Assembly: GCA_030039615.1 (NCBI GenBank)
Contig: JASHVF010000389.1
Span: forward strand, 1 to 17,043
DNA length: 17,043 nt
Reading direction: 5' to 3'
From: Gammaproteobacteria bacterium
GTDB taxonomy: Bacteria; Pseudomonadota; Gammaproteobacteria; Steroidobacterales; Steroidobacteraceae
The position numbers and the translations under genes were made by a program. The first letter of the stretch is position 1; every line of letters starts with the position of its first letter. The notes below the pieces were generated by a model, which was not told the DNA's origin, searched no databases, and saw nothing but the letters and a program-made list of their open reading frames with translations. Below are positions 1 through 8,400 of this stretch, one piece after another.

Positions 1-1
1 G

Positions 2-1114
2 CGGCTGCTGTCGCAGCTGCCGACGCGCGCCACTCTCGCGGGCGAGCTCGCGCAGCGCCTGGCGTCCGTGCGCGAGGACGATCCCGAGCGCCAGGTGGAG
101 GCGCTGTGCGACTTTCAGAGCGCCGCGCTGTTTCGTATCGCGGTCGCGGATCTGACCGGCGCCATGCCGCTCATGCAGGTCAGCGACCGGCTGACCGACG
201 TCGCGGAGCTGATCATCGCGCAGGCGCTGGAGCTCGGCTGGCGGCAGATCAGCGCCGAGTTCGGCGTGCCAACCTGTGATCACGGGCGTGTGGTCAACAT
301 CTGCGCCGTGGGCTACGGCAAGCTCGGCGGCATGGAGCTCGGCTACTCCTCCGACCTCGACCTGGTGTTCCTGCACGACTCGCGCGGCGAGCGCCAGGAG
401 ACGACCGGACCCAAGCCGATCGACAACCAGCTGTTCTTCGTGCGCCTCGCGCAGCGCATCGTGCATCTGCTCACCATGCACACCGCCGCCGGGCGGCTCT
501 ATGAGGTGGACGTGCGGCTGCGTCCGAGCGGCAAGGGCGGGCTGCTGGTCACCAACATCACGGCTTTCGCCGAGTACCAGCGGCACGAGGCGTGGACCTG
601 GGAGCATCAGGCGCTGCTGCACGCGCGCAGCGTCGCGGGCTGGCAGCCGCTGCGGGATGAGTTCGAGCGCATCCGGCTGGAGGTGCTGTGCCATCACGTG
701 CGCCGCGACACGCTGCGCAACGAAGTCCGCAGCATGCGCGCGCGCATGCGCCGCGAGCTCTCGAGAGGCGGCGGCGGGCGCTTCGACATCAAGCAGGACG
801 GCGGCGGTATCGCCGACGTCGAGTTCCTGGCCCAGTACTGGGCGCTCGAGTGGGCCGGGCGCTACCCCGCGGTGGCGATGTTCGCCGACACCATCCGCCA
901 GCTCGAGTCAGCCGCCTCGGCCGACCTCGTGCCGCAGGCCGAGGTCGACGTGCTGACCGGCGCCTATCGTGCCTACCGCGCCCGGGCGCATCACCTGGCG
1001 CTCGCGGGGCAGCCGGCGCTGGTGCCTGCCGATGAGTTCGCCGCCACGCGCGCCGCGGTGACCCGCATCTGGGATGCCACCATGGGCGCGGAGCGCTCGG
1101 CGCCCCAGCTATAA
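2..1114 (+). CDS. glnE: Bifunctional glutamine synthetase adenylyltransferase/adenylyl-removing enzyme, C-terminal part (5' truncated by window edge)
   Basis: GlnE switches glutamine synthetase (GlnA) off and on by attaching or removing AMP in response to PII/glutamine; it is cytoplasmic. The reading frame is open from base 2, so the start and N-terminal deadenylylase half lie upstream; about 370 of roughly 950 residues usual for the family are present. What remains is the C-terminal adenylyltransferase domain: the nucleotidyltransferase signature GYGKLGGMELG followed by SSDLDLVFLHD with its D-x-D metal ligands, then the family motif VDVRLRPSGKGG, the stretch EAWTWEHQALLHAR, and the helical end with IADVEFLAQYW. 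The frame has an internal GTG at 68, but coding character continues upstream of it, so 68 is not the real start. It ends in TAA, 40 bp before the zinc-finger gene on the same strand. Identification is confident; only the 5' boundary is unknown. Confidence 0.96.
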   Translation, partial: RLLSQLPTRATLAGELAQRLASVREDDPERQVEALCDFQSAALFRIAVADLTGAMPLMQVSDRLTDVAELIIAQALELGWRQISAEFGVPTCDHGRVVNICAVGYGKLGGMELGYSSDLDLVFLHDSRGERQETTGPKPIDNQLFFVRLAQRIVHLLTMHTAAGRLYEVDVRLRPSGKGGLLVTNITAFAEYQRHEAWTWEHQALLHARSVAGWQPLRDEFERIRLEVLCHHVRRDTLRNEVRSMRARMRRELSRGGGGRFDIKQDGGGIADVEFLAQYWALEWAGRYPAVAMFADTIRQLESAASADLVPQAEVDVLTGAYRAYRARAHHLALAGQPALVPADEFAATRAAVTRIWDATMGAERSAPQL

Positions 1115-1154
1115 TCCGCGCCACCCCAGGCGCGAGTTCGCGCGAAAGAAACTC

Positions 1155-1352
1155 ATGGTCGCCACCGCCCGGCCGCTCATCCAGCCCAACGCGCAGAACC
1201 AGTACGACGTCACGGAAGAGGACCTGCCGCTGTCCTGCCCGATGCCGCAGATGTACCTGTGGAACTCGCATCCACGCGTCTATCTGCCCATCCGGGAGAC
1301 GGGCTGGGCCAAGTGCCCCTACTGCAGCGCGGAGTTCACGCTGCGCAGGTGA
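1155..1352 (+). CDS. CHCC-type zinc-finger domain protein (65 aa)
   Basis: This small protein matches the zf-CHCC family, related to the zinc domain of the mitochondrial complex I subunit NDUFS6. The expected ligands are Cys28, His39, Cys54 and Cys57, in LSCPMPQ, NSHPRVYLP and AKCPYCSAEF. The bacterial members are usually stand-alone proteins of this size and their role is not settled. I chose ATG 1155, preceded by a purine-rich GAAAGAA. The frame is open upstream to another ATG at 1074, but that would overlap glnE by 41 bp and add about 27 residues unlike the family. The gene lies 40 bp after glnE, and a weak GC hairpin (1117-1134) sits in that gap, so read-through from glnE is likely. Family call is strong; cellular function is unknown. 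Confidence 0.88.
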   Translation: MVATARPLIQPNAQNQYDVTEEDLPLSCPMPQMYLWNSHPRVYLPIRETGWAKCPYCSAEFTLRR

Positions 1353-1356
1353 AAGG

Positions 1357-1390
1357 GCGCGCAGCGGCGTGGGGTTGCCACGCAGCGCGC
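1357..1390. terminator. Hairpin between convergent genes, possible bidirectional terminator
   Basis: Outer arms GCGCGC (1357-1362 and 1385-1390) and inner arms GCGTGG/CCACGC (1367-1372, 1378-1383) enclose a 5-nt loop, with a small internal asymmetry (AGCG against A). It fills most of the 51-bp gap between the zinc-finger stop and the stop of the convergent Asp-box gene. No clear T-run follows on the plus strand and only CCTTT on the minus strand, so it is not a textbook intrinsic terminator. Confidence 0.45.
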
Positions 1391-1403
1391 GGTCAGGCGG
1401 GTC

Positions 1404-4400
1404 TCAACGCCACAGCCTGAGGTCCGCCGGCAGCTCGAGCTCTGCGCCAGCGTCCGCATCGCGTACCCCGGCAGCGCGGCCGCCGCCGTGCGGCGCGTCC
1501 TCGTCGTCGTCGAAGGCCGTCGGCGGCGGCACCGTGAGGGTCTGGCCGCCCTTGGCTTTGAGCAACGCGTTGAGCTGCGGGAGCTCCCTGTCGGTGAGCG
1601 TGGTGAACTCCGCCGCGGCGTCGTTCAGCTGGCTGCGCAGGCCCGCGATGTTGTCGAGCTGGTAGGCCGAAGGCGGTCCGTCCCAGTTGGTGATCGCCCC
1701 GTAGAGCTGGTCGGTGTGCTCGCGCAGCCGCTCCTCGCCGGTGATCGCGCCGCCTTCCGTGGTGGCGACGATCTCCTTGCGAACCTTGTCGAGCTTCTGG
1801 TCGAAGTCGGCCAGCTTCTTCTGCACGGGATCGCCCGCCGGCCGGCCCTTGCCGGCGGCGGCGACCTGCGCGCGCAGCCCGGCGATCTGCCCGTAGAACT
1901 CCGTCTCGTCGTTGAACAGCGTATAGACCTTCATGGCGGCGTCGAACTGCGCCCTGCGGTCGGCCAGCGACCACGGCACGCGCCGATCGAGTCCGACCTC
2001 GATCTTCGTGTCGTAGGTCTTGCCGTTGTCCTCGATGCGCACGGTGTAGCTGCCGGGCAGTACCCGCGGCCCCTGGGTGCCCGCGAACGCCACCTGCACC
2101 GCGGGCGGCACGTGCGGCGCCGGCAGGTGCATGGTCCACAGGATCCGGTTCAGCCCGCGCCGGCTGCTTGCCGGCAGCTCATCGACCAGCTGCCCGGCGC
2201 TATCGAGCACCTCGATCCTGAGCTTGCCGAAGAGGTGGCGCGTGCGCTGGTAGTAGGTGATGACCGCGCCGGCCTGCGGATCATCGCCGACGAAGGCGGC
2301 GGCGCCGTTGGCCCAGCCGCCGTTCGCCTCGATGCGCTGCTGCACCGGCCGCGCCGAGACGAACGACACGTCCTGCGCGAGCAGCTGCGGCGTCAGGTGA
2401 CGGAGCGGGGTGATGTCGTCGATGATCCAGATACCGCGGCCGTGGGTGGCGAGCACCAGGTCGCTGTCGCGCGGCTGCACGGCCAGATCGCGCACCGCGA
2501 CCGAGGGGATGTCGCCGCCCTTGAACTGGCCCCAGTGGGCGCCGCCGTCGATCGAGACCCACAGCCCGAACTCCGTGCCGAGGAACAGCAGGCGGCTGTC
2601 GACCGTGTCCTCCCTGATGACGTGCACGTATCCCCTGACGCTCTTGGCGTCCTGCGGCGTGACGAGCGGCGACCAGCTCTTGCCGAAGTCCGTGGTGACG
2701 TAGACGTACGGCGCCATGTCGCCGAAGGTGTGGCGGTCGAAGGCCGCGTAGGCGGTGCCGGGGGCGAAGGCGCTCGCCTGTACCCAGTTGACCCACTCGC
2801 CCTTCGGCAGGCCCTTGACGTTGCCGGCGACGTTCTGCCAGTGCTGTCCGCCGTCGCGCGTCAGCTGCACGTTGCCGTCGTCGGTGCCCACCCAGATCGT
2901 GCCGGCCGCGAGCGGCGACTCGCTGATCGAGTAGATGGTGGTGTGCATCTCGGCCACGGAGTTATCGACCGTCACGCCGCCCGACTGCTCCTGCTTCTGC
3001 ATCTCGGGGTCGTTGGTGGTGAGATCGGGCGAGATGCGCTGCCAGCTCTGGCCGTGATCGCGCGAGCGATAGAGGAACTGCGCGCCGATGTAGACCGTCG
3101 CCGGATCGGTGGGTGAGAGCGCGATCGGCGTGTTCCAGTTGAAGCGCAGCTTCTTGTAGAGCTTGAGATCCGCGGCGCCGAGCTTCGGCTGAATGTCGCG
3201 GTTCTCATGCGTGTGCACGTTGACACGGCCGACGGTGCCGCCCTGCGCCTCGGCATACACGTAGTTCGGGTCGGTGGGATCGGCGAACATCCAGAAGCCG
3301 TCGCCGCCGTACATGTTCTCCCAGCGCGAGCTGGTGATGCCGCCCGGATAGGCCGAATCGCCCACCCAGGAGCTGTTGTCCTGCAGACCACCGAACACGT
3401 GGTACGGATCGGCATTGTCGACGCTCACGTGATAGAACTGCGAGATCGGCAGATTGTCGGTCTTCCACCACTTGTTGCCGCCGTCGTAGGAGACCCACAG
3501 GCCGCCGTCGTCGGCCGAATACACGTGCTGCGAGTTCATGGGGTCGATGAACACGTCGTGCACGTCGCCGTGCGCGCCGTTGAAGCCGCCCACCGTGGTG
3601 AAGCTCTTGCCGCCGTCCTCGCTCAGGATCAGCGCGCCGTCGGTCTTGAAGACGCGTTTGGGGTTCTTCGGGTCGACGATCAGGTTGGCGAAGTAGAACG
3701 GCCGCCACACCATCCAGGTGCTCTTGTCGCCCTTCTCCCAGGTGCTGCCGCCGTCGTGCGAGATGTAGAGCGCCGAGTCGGTCGACTCGATGAAGGCATA
3801 GACCGTCTGCGCCTCGCTCGGCGCAAAGCTGAGCGCGATGCGGCCGTAGGGCTTGGCCGGCAGGCCTTTGCCAGCGGCGGCGCTGAGCTCGGTCCAGCTC
3901 CTGCCGCCGTCGCTGCTGCGATACAGCCCGCTGCCGGAGGCGGCCTTGGGGCCCTCGCCCCCGGAGCGGAACGTCCAGCCCTTGCGGCGGAAGTCCCACA
4001 GGCTGGCGAGCAGCACGTCGGGGCTGCCGGGCTGCATGGCGAGGCTGGCGCAGCCGGTGGAGAGATTTCCGCCCTTGAGGATGAGCTGCCAGCTCTTGCC
4101 GCCGTCGCTGGTCTTGTAGAGACCGCGCTCGGCCGAGTCGCTCCAGAGCTTGCCGGGCACGCACGCATAGACGGTGGCGGAGTCGCGCGGGTCGACGACG
4201 ATCTGCGAGATGCGCTCGGAATCCTTCAGTCCCACGTTGGTCCAGGTCTCGCCCGCATCGGTCGACTTGTAGATGCCGTCGCCGATCGAGACGCTGTTGC
4301 GGGTCCATGACTCGCCGGTGCCCACCCACACGTTCTCGTGATGGGTCGGGTCGACGGCGATCGCGCCGATCGACTGCACCGCCGCCTTGTCGAACACCGG

Positions 4401-4658
4401 CTTGAAGATCGTGCCCGCGTCGGTGGATTTCCACACGCCGCCGCTCGCCGCGCCGACGAACACCGTGAGCTTGCCGGAGGGCTCGGTGTAGCCGGCGAGC
4501 GCCGAGATGCGCCCACTCATGGCGGCGGAGCCGATGTTGCGCACGCCGAGCCCGGAGATGACGCCCGAGTCGGCGACCACGTCGTCGGCCGCGACGAGCG
4601 CGGGAAGGTTGGCACCGAGGACGAGCGCACCGGCCAGCGCCAGGTATCGGAATCGCAT
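1404..4658 (-). CDS. Exported Asp-box (BNR) beta-propeller protein, sortilin/VPS10-like (1084 aa), paralogue A
   Basis: A hydrophobic N-terminus (about residues 1-24, ending LPALVAA) looks like a Sec signal peptide, so the protein should be periplasmic, outer-membrane associated or secreted. The body carries about 11 Asp-boxes of the S/T-x-D-x-G-x-x-W type, for example KSTDAGETW, KTSDGGKSW, RSSDGGRSW, RSRDHGQSW and VSIDGGAHW, which form the turns of beta-propeller blades. The propeller part closes with ATHGRGIWIIDDI (from residue 737), typical of bacterial WD40/YVTN/BNR proteins often labelled glycosyl hydrolase or sortilin-like. An Ig-like segment with LPGSYTVRIEDNGK and a helical C-terminal region follow. 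There are only two cysteines (166 and 203). ATG 4658 has GGGGAG 6 nt upstream. It is the last gene of the three-gene block, 17 bp after the LolA-like gene. No enzymatic residues can be recognised, and no activity should be inferred from Asp-boxes alone. Confidence 0.9.
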   Translation of the reverse strand: MRFRYLALAGALVLGANLPALVAADDVVADSGVISGLGVRNIGSAAMSGRISALAGYTEPSGKLTVFVGAASGGVWKSTDAGTIFKPVFDKAAVQSIGAIAVDPTHHENVWVGTGESWTRNSVSIGDGIYKSTDAGETWTNVGLKDSERISQIVVDPRDSATVYACVPGKLWSDSAERGLYKTSDGGKSWQLILKGGNLSTGCASLAMQPGSPDVLLASLWDFRRKGWTFRSGGEGPKAASGSGLYRSSDGGRSWTELSAAAGKGLPAKPYGRIALSFAPSEAQTVYAFIESTDSALYISHDGGSTWEKGDKSTWMVWRPFYFANLIVDPKNPKRVFKTDGALILSEDGGKSFTTVGGFNGAHGDVHDVFIDPMNSQHVYSADDGGLWVSYDGGNKWWKTDNLPISQFYHVSVDNADPYHVFGGLQDNSSWVGDSAYPGGITSSRWENMYGGDGFWMFADPTDPNYVYAEAQGGTVGRVNVHTHENRDIQPKLGAADLKLYKKLRFNWNTPIALSPTDPATVYIGAQFLYRSRDHGQSWQRISPDLTTNDPEMQKQEQSGGVTVDNSVAEMHTTIYSISESPLAAGTIWVGTDDGNVQLTRDGGQHWQNVAGNVKGLPKGEWVNWVQASAFAPGTAYAAFDRHTFGDMAPYVYVTTDFGKSWSPLVTPQDAKSVRGYVHVIREDTVDSRLLFLGTEFGLWVSIDGGAHWGQFKGGDIPSVAVRDLAVQPRDSDLVLATHGRGIWIIDDITPLRHLTPQLLAQDVSFVSARPVQQRIEANGGWANGAAAFVGDDPQAGAVITYYQRTRHLFGKLRIEVLDSAGQLVDELPASSRRGLNRILWTMHLPAPHVPPAVQVAFAGTQGPRVLPGSYTVRIEDNGKTYDTKIEVGLDRRVPWSLADRRAQFDAAMKVYTLFNDETEFYGQIAGLRAQVAAAGKGRPAGDPVQKKLADFDQKLDKVRKEIVATTEGGAITGEERLREHTDQLYGAITNWDGPPSAYQLDNIAGLRSQLNDAAAEFTTLTDRELPQLNALLKAKGGQTLTVPPPTAFDDDEDAPHGGGRAAGVRDADAGAELELPADLRLWR

Positions 4659-4675
4659 GGGCTTCTCCCCGGGGA

Positions 4676-5422
4676 TTATTTGGTCGCGGCTGCCGCCGGC
4701 TGCGTGGCTGGCAGACGGAACAGGCTGTCGCCGGACACGGTGTTGGCTTCGGCTTTCTCGATCTGCACCTTCTGGCGGTCGCTCGAGCCCTTCTCGCCGG
4801 AGACCTGCGAGAAGGCGAAGTAGACGCCGTCGACTTTCTCGTAGTCGCCGTAGTCGGTCACGGTCTCCTTCGGTACACCGTGCTGGATGCGGCGGTCGAC
4901 GGTGCGGATCTCGAGGAAGTAGTCGGGGTCGAGATAGACGTAGCTGATGTCGCCATTCGGGCGGGTGACACGCAGCTTGTGCGCCTCGGTGCCGTCGACG
5001 TCCTCGGTGCCGAGATACTCGAGCCGGTAGCCCTTGGCCTTGTAGTCGACCAGCGCGCCGGCGAAGTCGGCGGCATTCTCGGCGAGCTCCTTGGCGTCGT
5101 CCGTCGACATCTTCTCGGGATCCTTGCGGCCCTGGAACGGGTTGATCTTCCAGCCCTGGCTGCCGTCGTAGGCCTGCACCAGCGTCAGGCCCTGCAGTGT
5201 CCCCTCGAAGCGGATCGAGGCCGGGCGCTCCACGACGCTCAGGTAGCCGAGCTGCAGCGTGTCACCGTTGACCAGCAGCTTGCCGCTGAGTCGCAGCGAA
5301 TGGATGGCACCGAGTCGCTCGGCGCCACCCTTGGCGTCGACGTTCTTCGCAGCGAGCTCATCGGCGGTATAGGCGAATGCCTGGGACGCTGCGAACAGCA
5401 GCAGGGCAGCGGCAAAGCGCAT
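4676..5422 (-). CDS. LolA-like outer-membrane lipoprotein-sorting family protein, periplasmic (248 aa)
   Basis: The protein starts with a clear signal peptide (MRFAAALLLFAASQAFA, cleavage expected before YTADEL). The mature part has the pattern of the LolA-like family annotated as outer membrane lipoprotein-sorting protein: an early helix AKNVDAKGGAERL, then strands with LRLSGKLLV, IRFEGTLQGL, the GSQGWKINPFQG segment, EYLGTEDVDGTEAHKL, YVYLDPDYFLEIR and DYGDYEKVDGVYFAF. This fold binds acyl chains in LolA and LolB; whether this member carries lipoproteins or another hydrophobic ligand is unknown, and it is not the housekeeping LolA. ATG 5422 has GGAG 8 nt upstream. It sits between the two Asp-box paralogues, 48 bp after one and 17 bp before the other, all on one strand, so the three are very probably co-transcribed. 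The C-terminus is Ala/Pro-rich (ATQPAAAATK). Confidence 0.85.
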   Translation of the reverse strand: MRFAAALLLFAASQAFAYTADELAAKNVDAKGGAERLGAIHSLRLSGKLLVNGDTLQLGYLSVVERPASIRFEGTLQGLTLVQAYDGSQGWKINPFQGRKDPEKMSTDDAKELAENAADFAGALVDYKAKGYRLEYLGTEDVDGTEAHKLRVTRPNGDISYVYLDPDYFLEIRTVDRRIQHGVPKETVTDYGDYEKVDGVYFAFSQVSGEKGSSDRQKVQIEKAEANTVSGDSLFRLPATQPAAAATK

Positions 5423-5450
5423 GCGCTTAACTCCAGTCTCGGGTCAGATG

Positions 5451-5478
5451 CTACTAGTCCTGATAGTAGTCTAGTCCT
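5451..5478. repeat. Short direct repeat CTAGTCCT x2 with a 6-bp inverted repeat
   Basis: CTAGTCCT occurs at 5454-5461 and 5471-5478 (17 bp start to start), and CTACTA (5451-5456) is inverted as TAGTAG (5464-5469) across a 7-nt spacer. The second direct copy contains the stop codon of the upstream Asp-box gene; the rest lies in the 48-bp gap before the LolA-like gene. The local base composition is AT-richer than the flanking genes. Function unknown; it could be a weak RNA structure or a degenerate binding site. Confidence 0.4.
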
Positions 5479-8400
5479 CGTCCGCCGCGTTGACATCCCG
5501 CGGTGGCGCGAGATCCGCGCGCACCGGTGCCAGTCCCGCGGCCTTCAGCTGCCGGTTGAGATCCGGGAGATCGGCCTGGAGCCTGCGCCAGTCGACGAGC
5601 AGGCCCGCGAGAGACTCGCGCGCTGCCGCGGTCGCGGCGAGCTGGGCGGCGGTCGGCGGCGCATCGCCGCGCAGCAGCTCGGCGTACAGCCCGTTGATGT
5701 GGCCCTGCACCTCCGGCAGCAATGGCGGCGGCGGGGCTGCCGGCGGCGGGGCTGCCGGAGGCGGGGCGCCGGCCGCCTTCTGGTCCGCGGCCTCGAGCAG
5801 CGCCGTGAGGCGGGTCCGGTAGGCGGTGACGGACTGTGCCACGCCGCCGGAGGGCTTGAGCGCCTCGAGCTGTGCCTGCTCGGATTGCGCGCCGCGCAGC
5901 GCCTGCGAGCTCTCGGTGAGGAGCCTCGCGAGCTCGGTTGCGAGGTGCAGCTGATCGGCGAGCGCGCCCGCGGGCAGCTGTACGCGCGGATCCATCTTCA
6001 GCGTCAGCGGCTGCTCGAGCCTGTGCCCGTCGACCGTCAGTCGCACGCGGTAGCTGCCGGGCAGCGCGAGCGGTCCTTCGGGCAGCCGCGGTGTCGCATG
6101 CGGCACGGCCGAGATCGGGTAGCCGTGCTCGGTGGCGAGCGGCGCGGCATAGCGCAGGTTCCACACCCAGCGGTGCATGCCGGCGCTGGCGGGCAGCAGC
6201 TGCGGGGGCTTGAGCCAGTAAGCCGGGATCAGCTCGCGCGCGAGCTCCTCGGCGGTCGGGTCGGGCGGATCGTCGCTGCTGTAACGGCGCACGAGGTTGC
6301 CGCTGTCGTCGAGCACCTCGAGCGTCGCCGGGCGTTTGGCGTCGTGCGGCAGGAAATACTCGATGACGGCGCCGGCGGGCGGATTGGCGGCGAGCGGCTC
6401 ATCGGGCGGGATCGGGGTGTCGGTCCAGGTGCTGCGGTGGACGCGCCAGGCGGCCGCCGGGCGGAACAGCACGGCCTCGCGCATGGGCGCGCTGCCGAGC
6501 TGGCGCAGCCGCGAGATGTCGTCGAGCACCCAGAAGGAGCGGCCGTGGGTCGCTACCACCAGGTCCTCGTCGTGGATCAGGAGATCGCGCATCGAGGTGT
6601 GCGGCAGGTTGAGCTGCAGAGAATCCCAGTGATCGCCGTCGTCGAACGACAGCCACACCGCCTTCTCGGTCGCCGCGAACAGCAGCCCCTTGCGTATCGG
6701 ATCCTCGCGCACGGCGTTCACCGGCGCATCCGCCGGCAGCCCCGCGGCGAGCGATTGCCAGGTCCTGCCGCCGTCGTGGGTGCGGTAGAGGAGCGGGTGC
6801 AGATCGTCGATGCGCAGACGGCTCACCGAGACATAGGCGCTGTCGGCGTCGAAGTGCGACGCCTCGACCTGCGTCACCTTGCTCCACGGCGTCAGCTCGG
6901 GCGGCGTCACGTCGCTCCAGTGCGCTCCGCCGTCGCGGGTCACCCACACGAGGCCGTCGTCGGTGCCGGCCCAGAGCGTATCGATGCTCCTGGGCGAGGG
7001 CGCGAGCGCATAGATGACGCCGCGCTGCTGCTCGGCACCCTTGGGGTGCTGCGTGGCGACGCTTGCCGGCAGTGAGCCCGCCGCGCGCGAGAGGTCGGGG
7101 CTGATCGCGGTCCAGGTCATGCCGCCGTCGTTCGTCCGGTAGAGGCGGTTGATTCCGTAATACAGCAGGTGCGGATCGAGCGGCGAGTACACCAGCGGCT
7201 CGGTGCGATCGGCGCGCACGTCCTGAGCGCGTACCGGCACCGGCGTGACGTTCTGCACCTGCCCGGTCGACCAGTGGTATTTCGAGACCTCGGTGCGGCC
7301 GGCGCCGTAGATGACGTCCGGGTCGAGCGGGTCGGGCGCGACGTAGCCGTACTCGATGGCGCCCACCGGATGCCATTCGCGGTCGGTGATCGAGCCGTCG
7401 TTGCCGCGCGTGGCGATACACACCGAGCCGCTCTCCTGCTGTCCGGAGCAGACGCGGTACGGAAAGGTCGGCGCGGCGCTCACGTGATAGAGCTGCGCCG
7501 TCGGCTGGTTGAGCCAGCTGCTCCAGCTCGCGCCGCCGTTGACGCTGATGACCGCTCCCTGGTCGCTCACCAGCGCCAGGATGCGCGAGTCCGCGGGGCT
7601 GATCCACATGTTCTGGTAGTCGTCGCCGCCGGGAGCACCGCGCAACGGTACCCAGCTGCGGCCGCCGTCGACCGACTTCATGGTGACGATGCCCATGCTG
7701 TAGACGACGTCCGCGTTGGCCGGATCGACGCGCAGCACGGTGAGGTCGCCGCCGCCGATGCGCAGCGCCGCCCGCGGATCGTCGGTGATGCGCGCCCAGT
7801 GCTCGCCGGCGTCGTCGGAGCGGTACACACCGAGCCCGGCCGCCGACGAGTAGTCGCCCGGCTCGGTGGTGGCGGCGATCGCGTAGATGCGCCGCGGATC
7901 GCTCGCGGCGATCGAGAAGTTGATCTGGGTGAGCTTGTCGGGAAGTCCGGCGGTGAGTTGCTTCCAGCTGCTGCCGCCGTCGGTCGACTTGAACAGCCCG
8001 CCGTTGGTGCCCTCGAACTCGTTCTTGTCCTCCCAGGGTCCGAGGCGCGATTGCCACAGCGCCGCGTACACCACGTCCGGGTGCAGCGGATCGAGCGCGA
8101 TCGCGGAGCCGCCGGTGTCGGCGTCCTTGTAGAGAACCCGCTCCCAGCTGGCGCCACCATCGCGCGAGCGATAGATGCCGCGCTCCGCGTTGGGGCCGTA
8201 CGGATGGCCGAGCACCGCCGCAAACAGATGGTTGGGGTCGCGCGGGTCGACGGCGAGCTCCGGGATCTGCTGCCCGTCGGCGAGGCCGCCGTGCGTCCAG
8301 GTGCGCCCGCCGTCGGCGGAGCGGTACACGCCGTCGCCGACCGACAGGTCGGGCCGGCGCAGCCCTTCACCGCTCGCTACGTAGACGATGTTGGGATCCG

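Noticed and set aside
1074..1154. Earlier ATG for the zinc-finger gene
   Set aside because: It would overlap glnE by 41 bp and add residues unlike the family; ATG 1155 gives the usual compact protein.
4880..7075. Long plus-strand open frame (731 codons) across the LolA-like and Asp-box genes, and a similar one at 1488-3116
   Set aside because: Both are antisense to well-supported genes with signal peptides and repeated motifs. Their translations are Arg/Ala/Val/Gly-rich without recognisable domains, as expected from high GC content.
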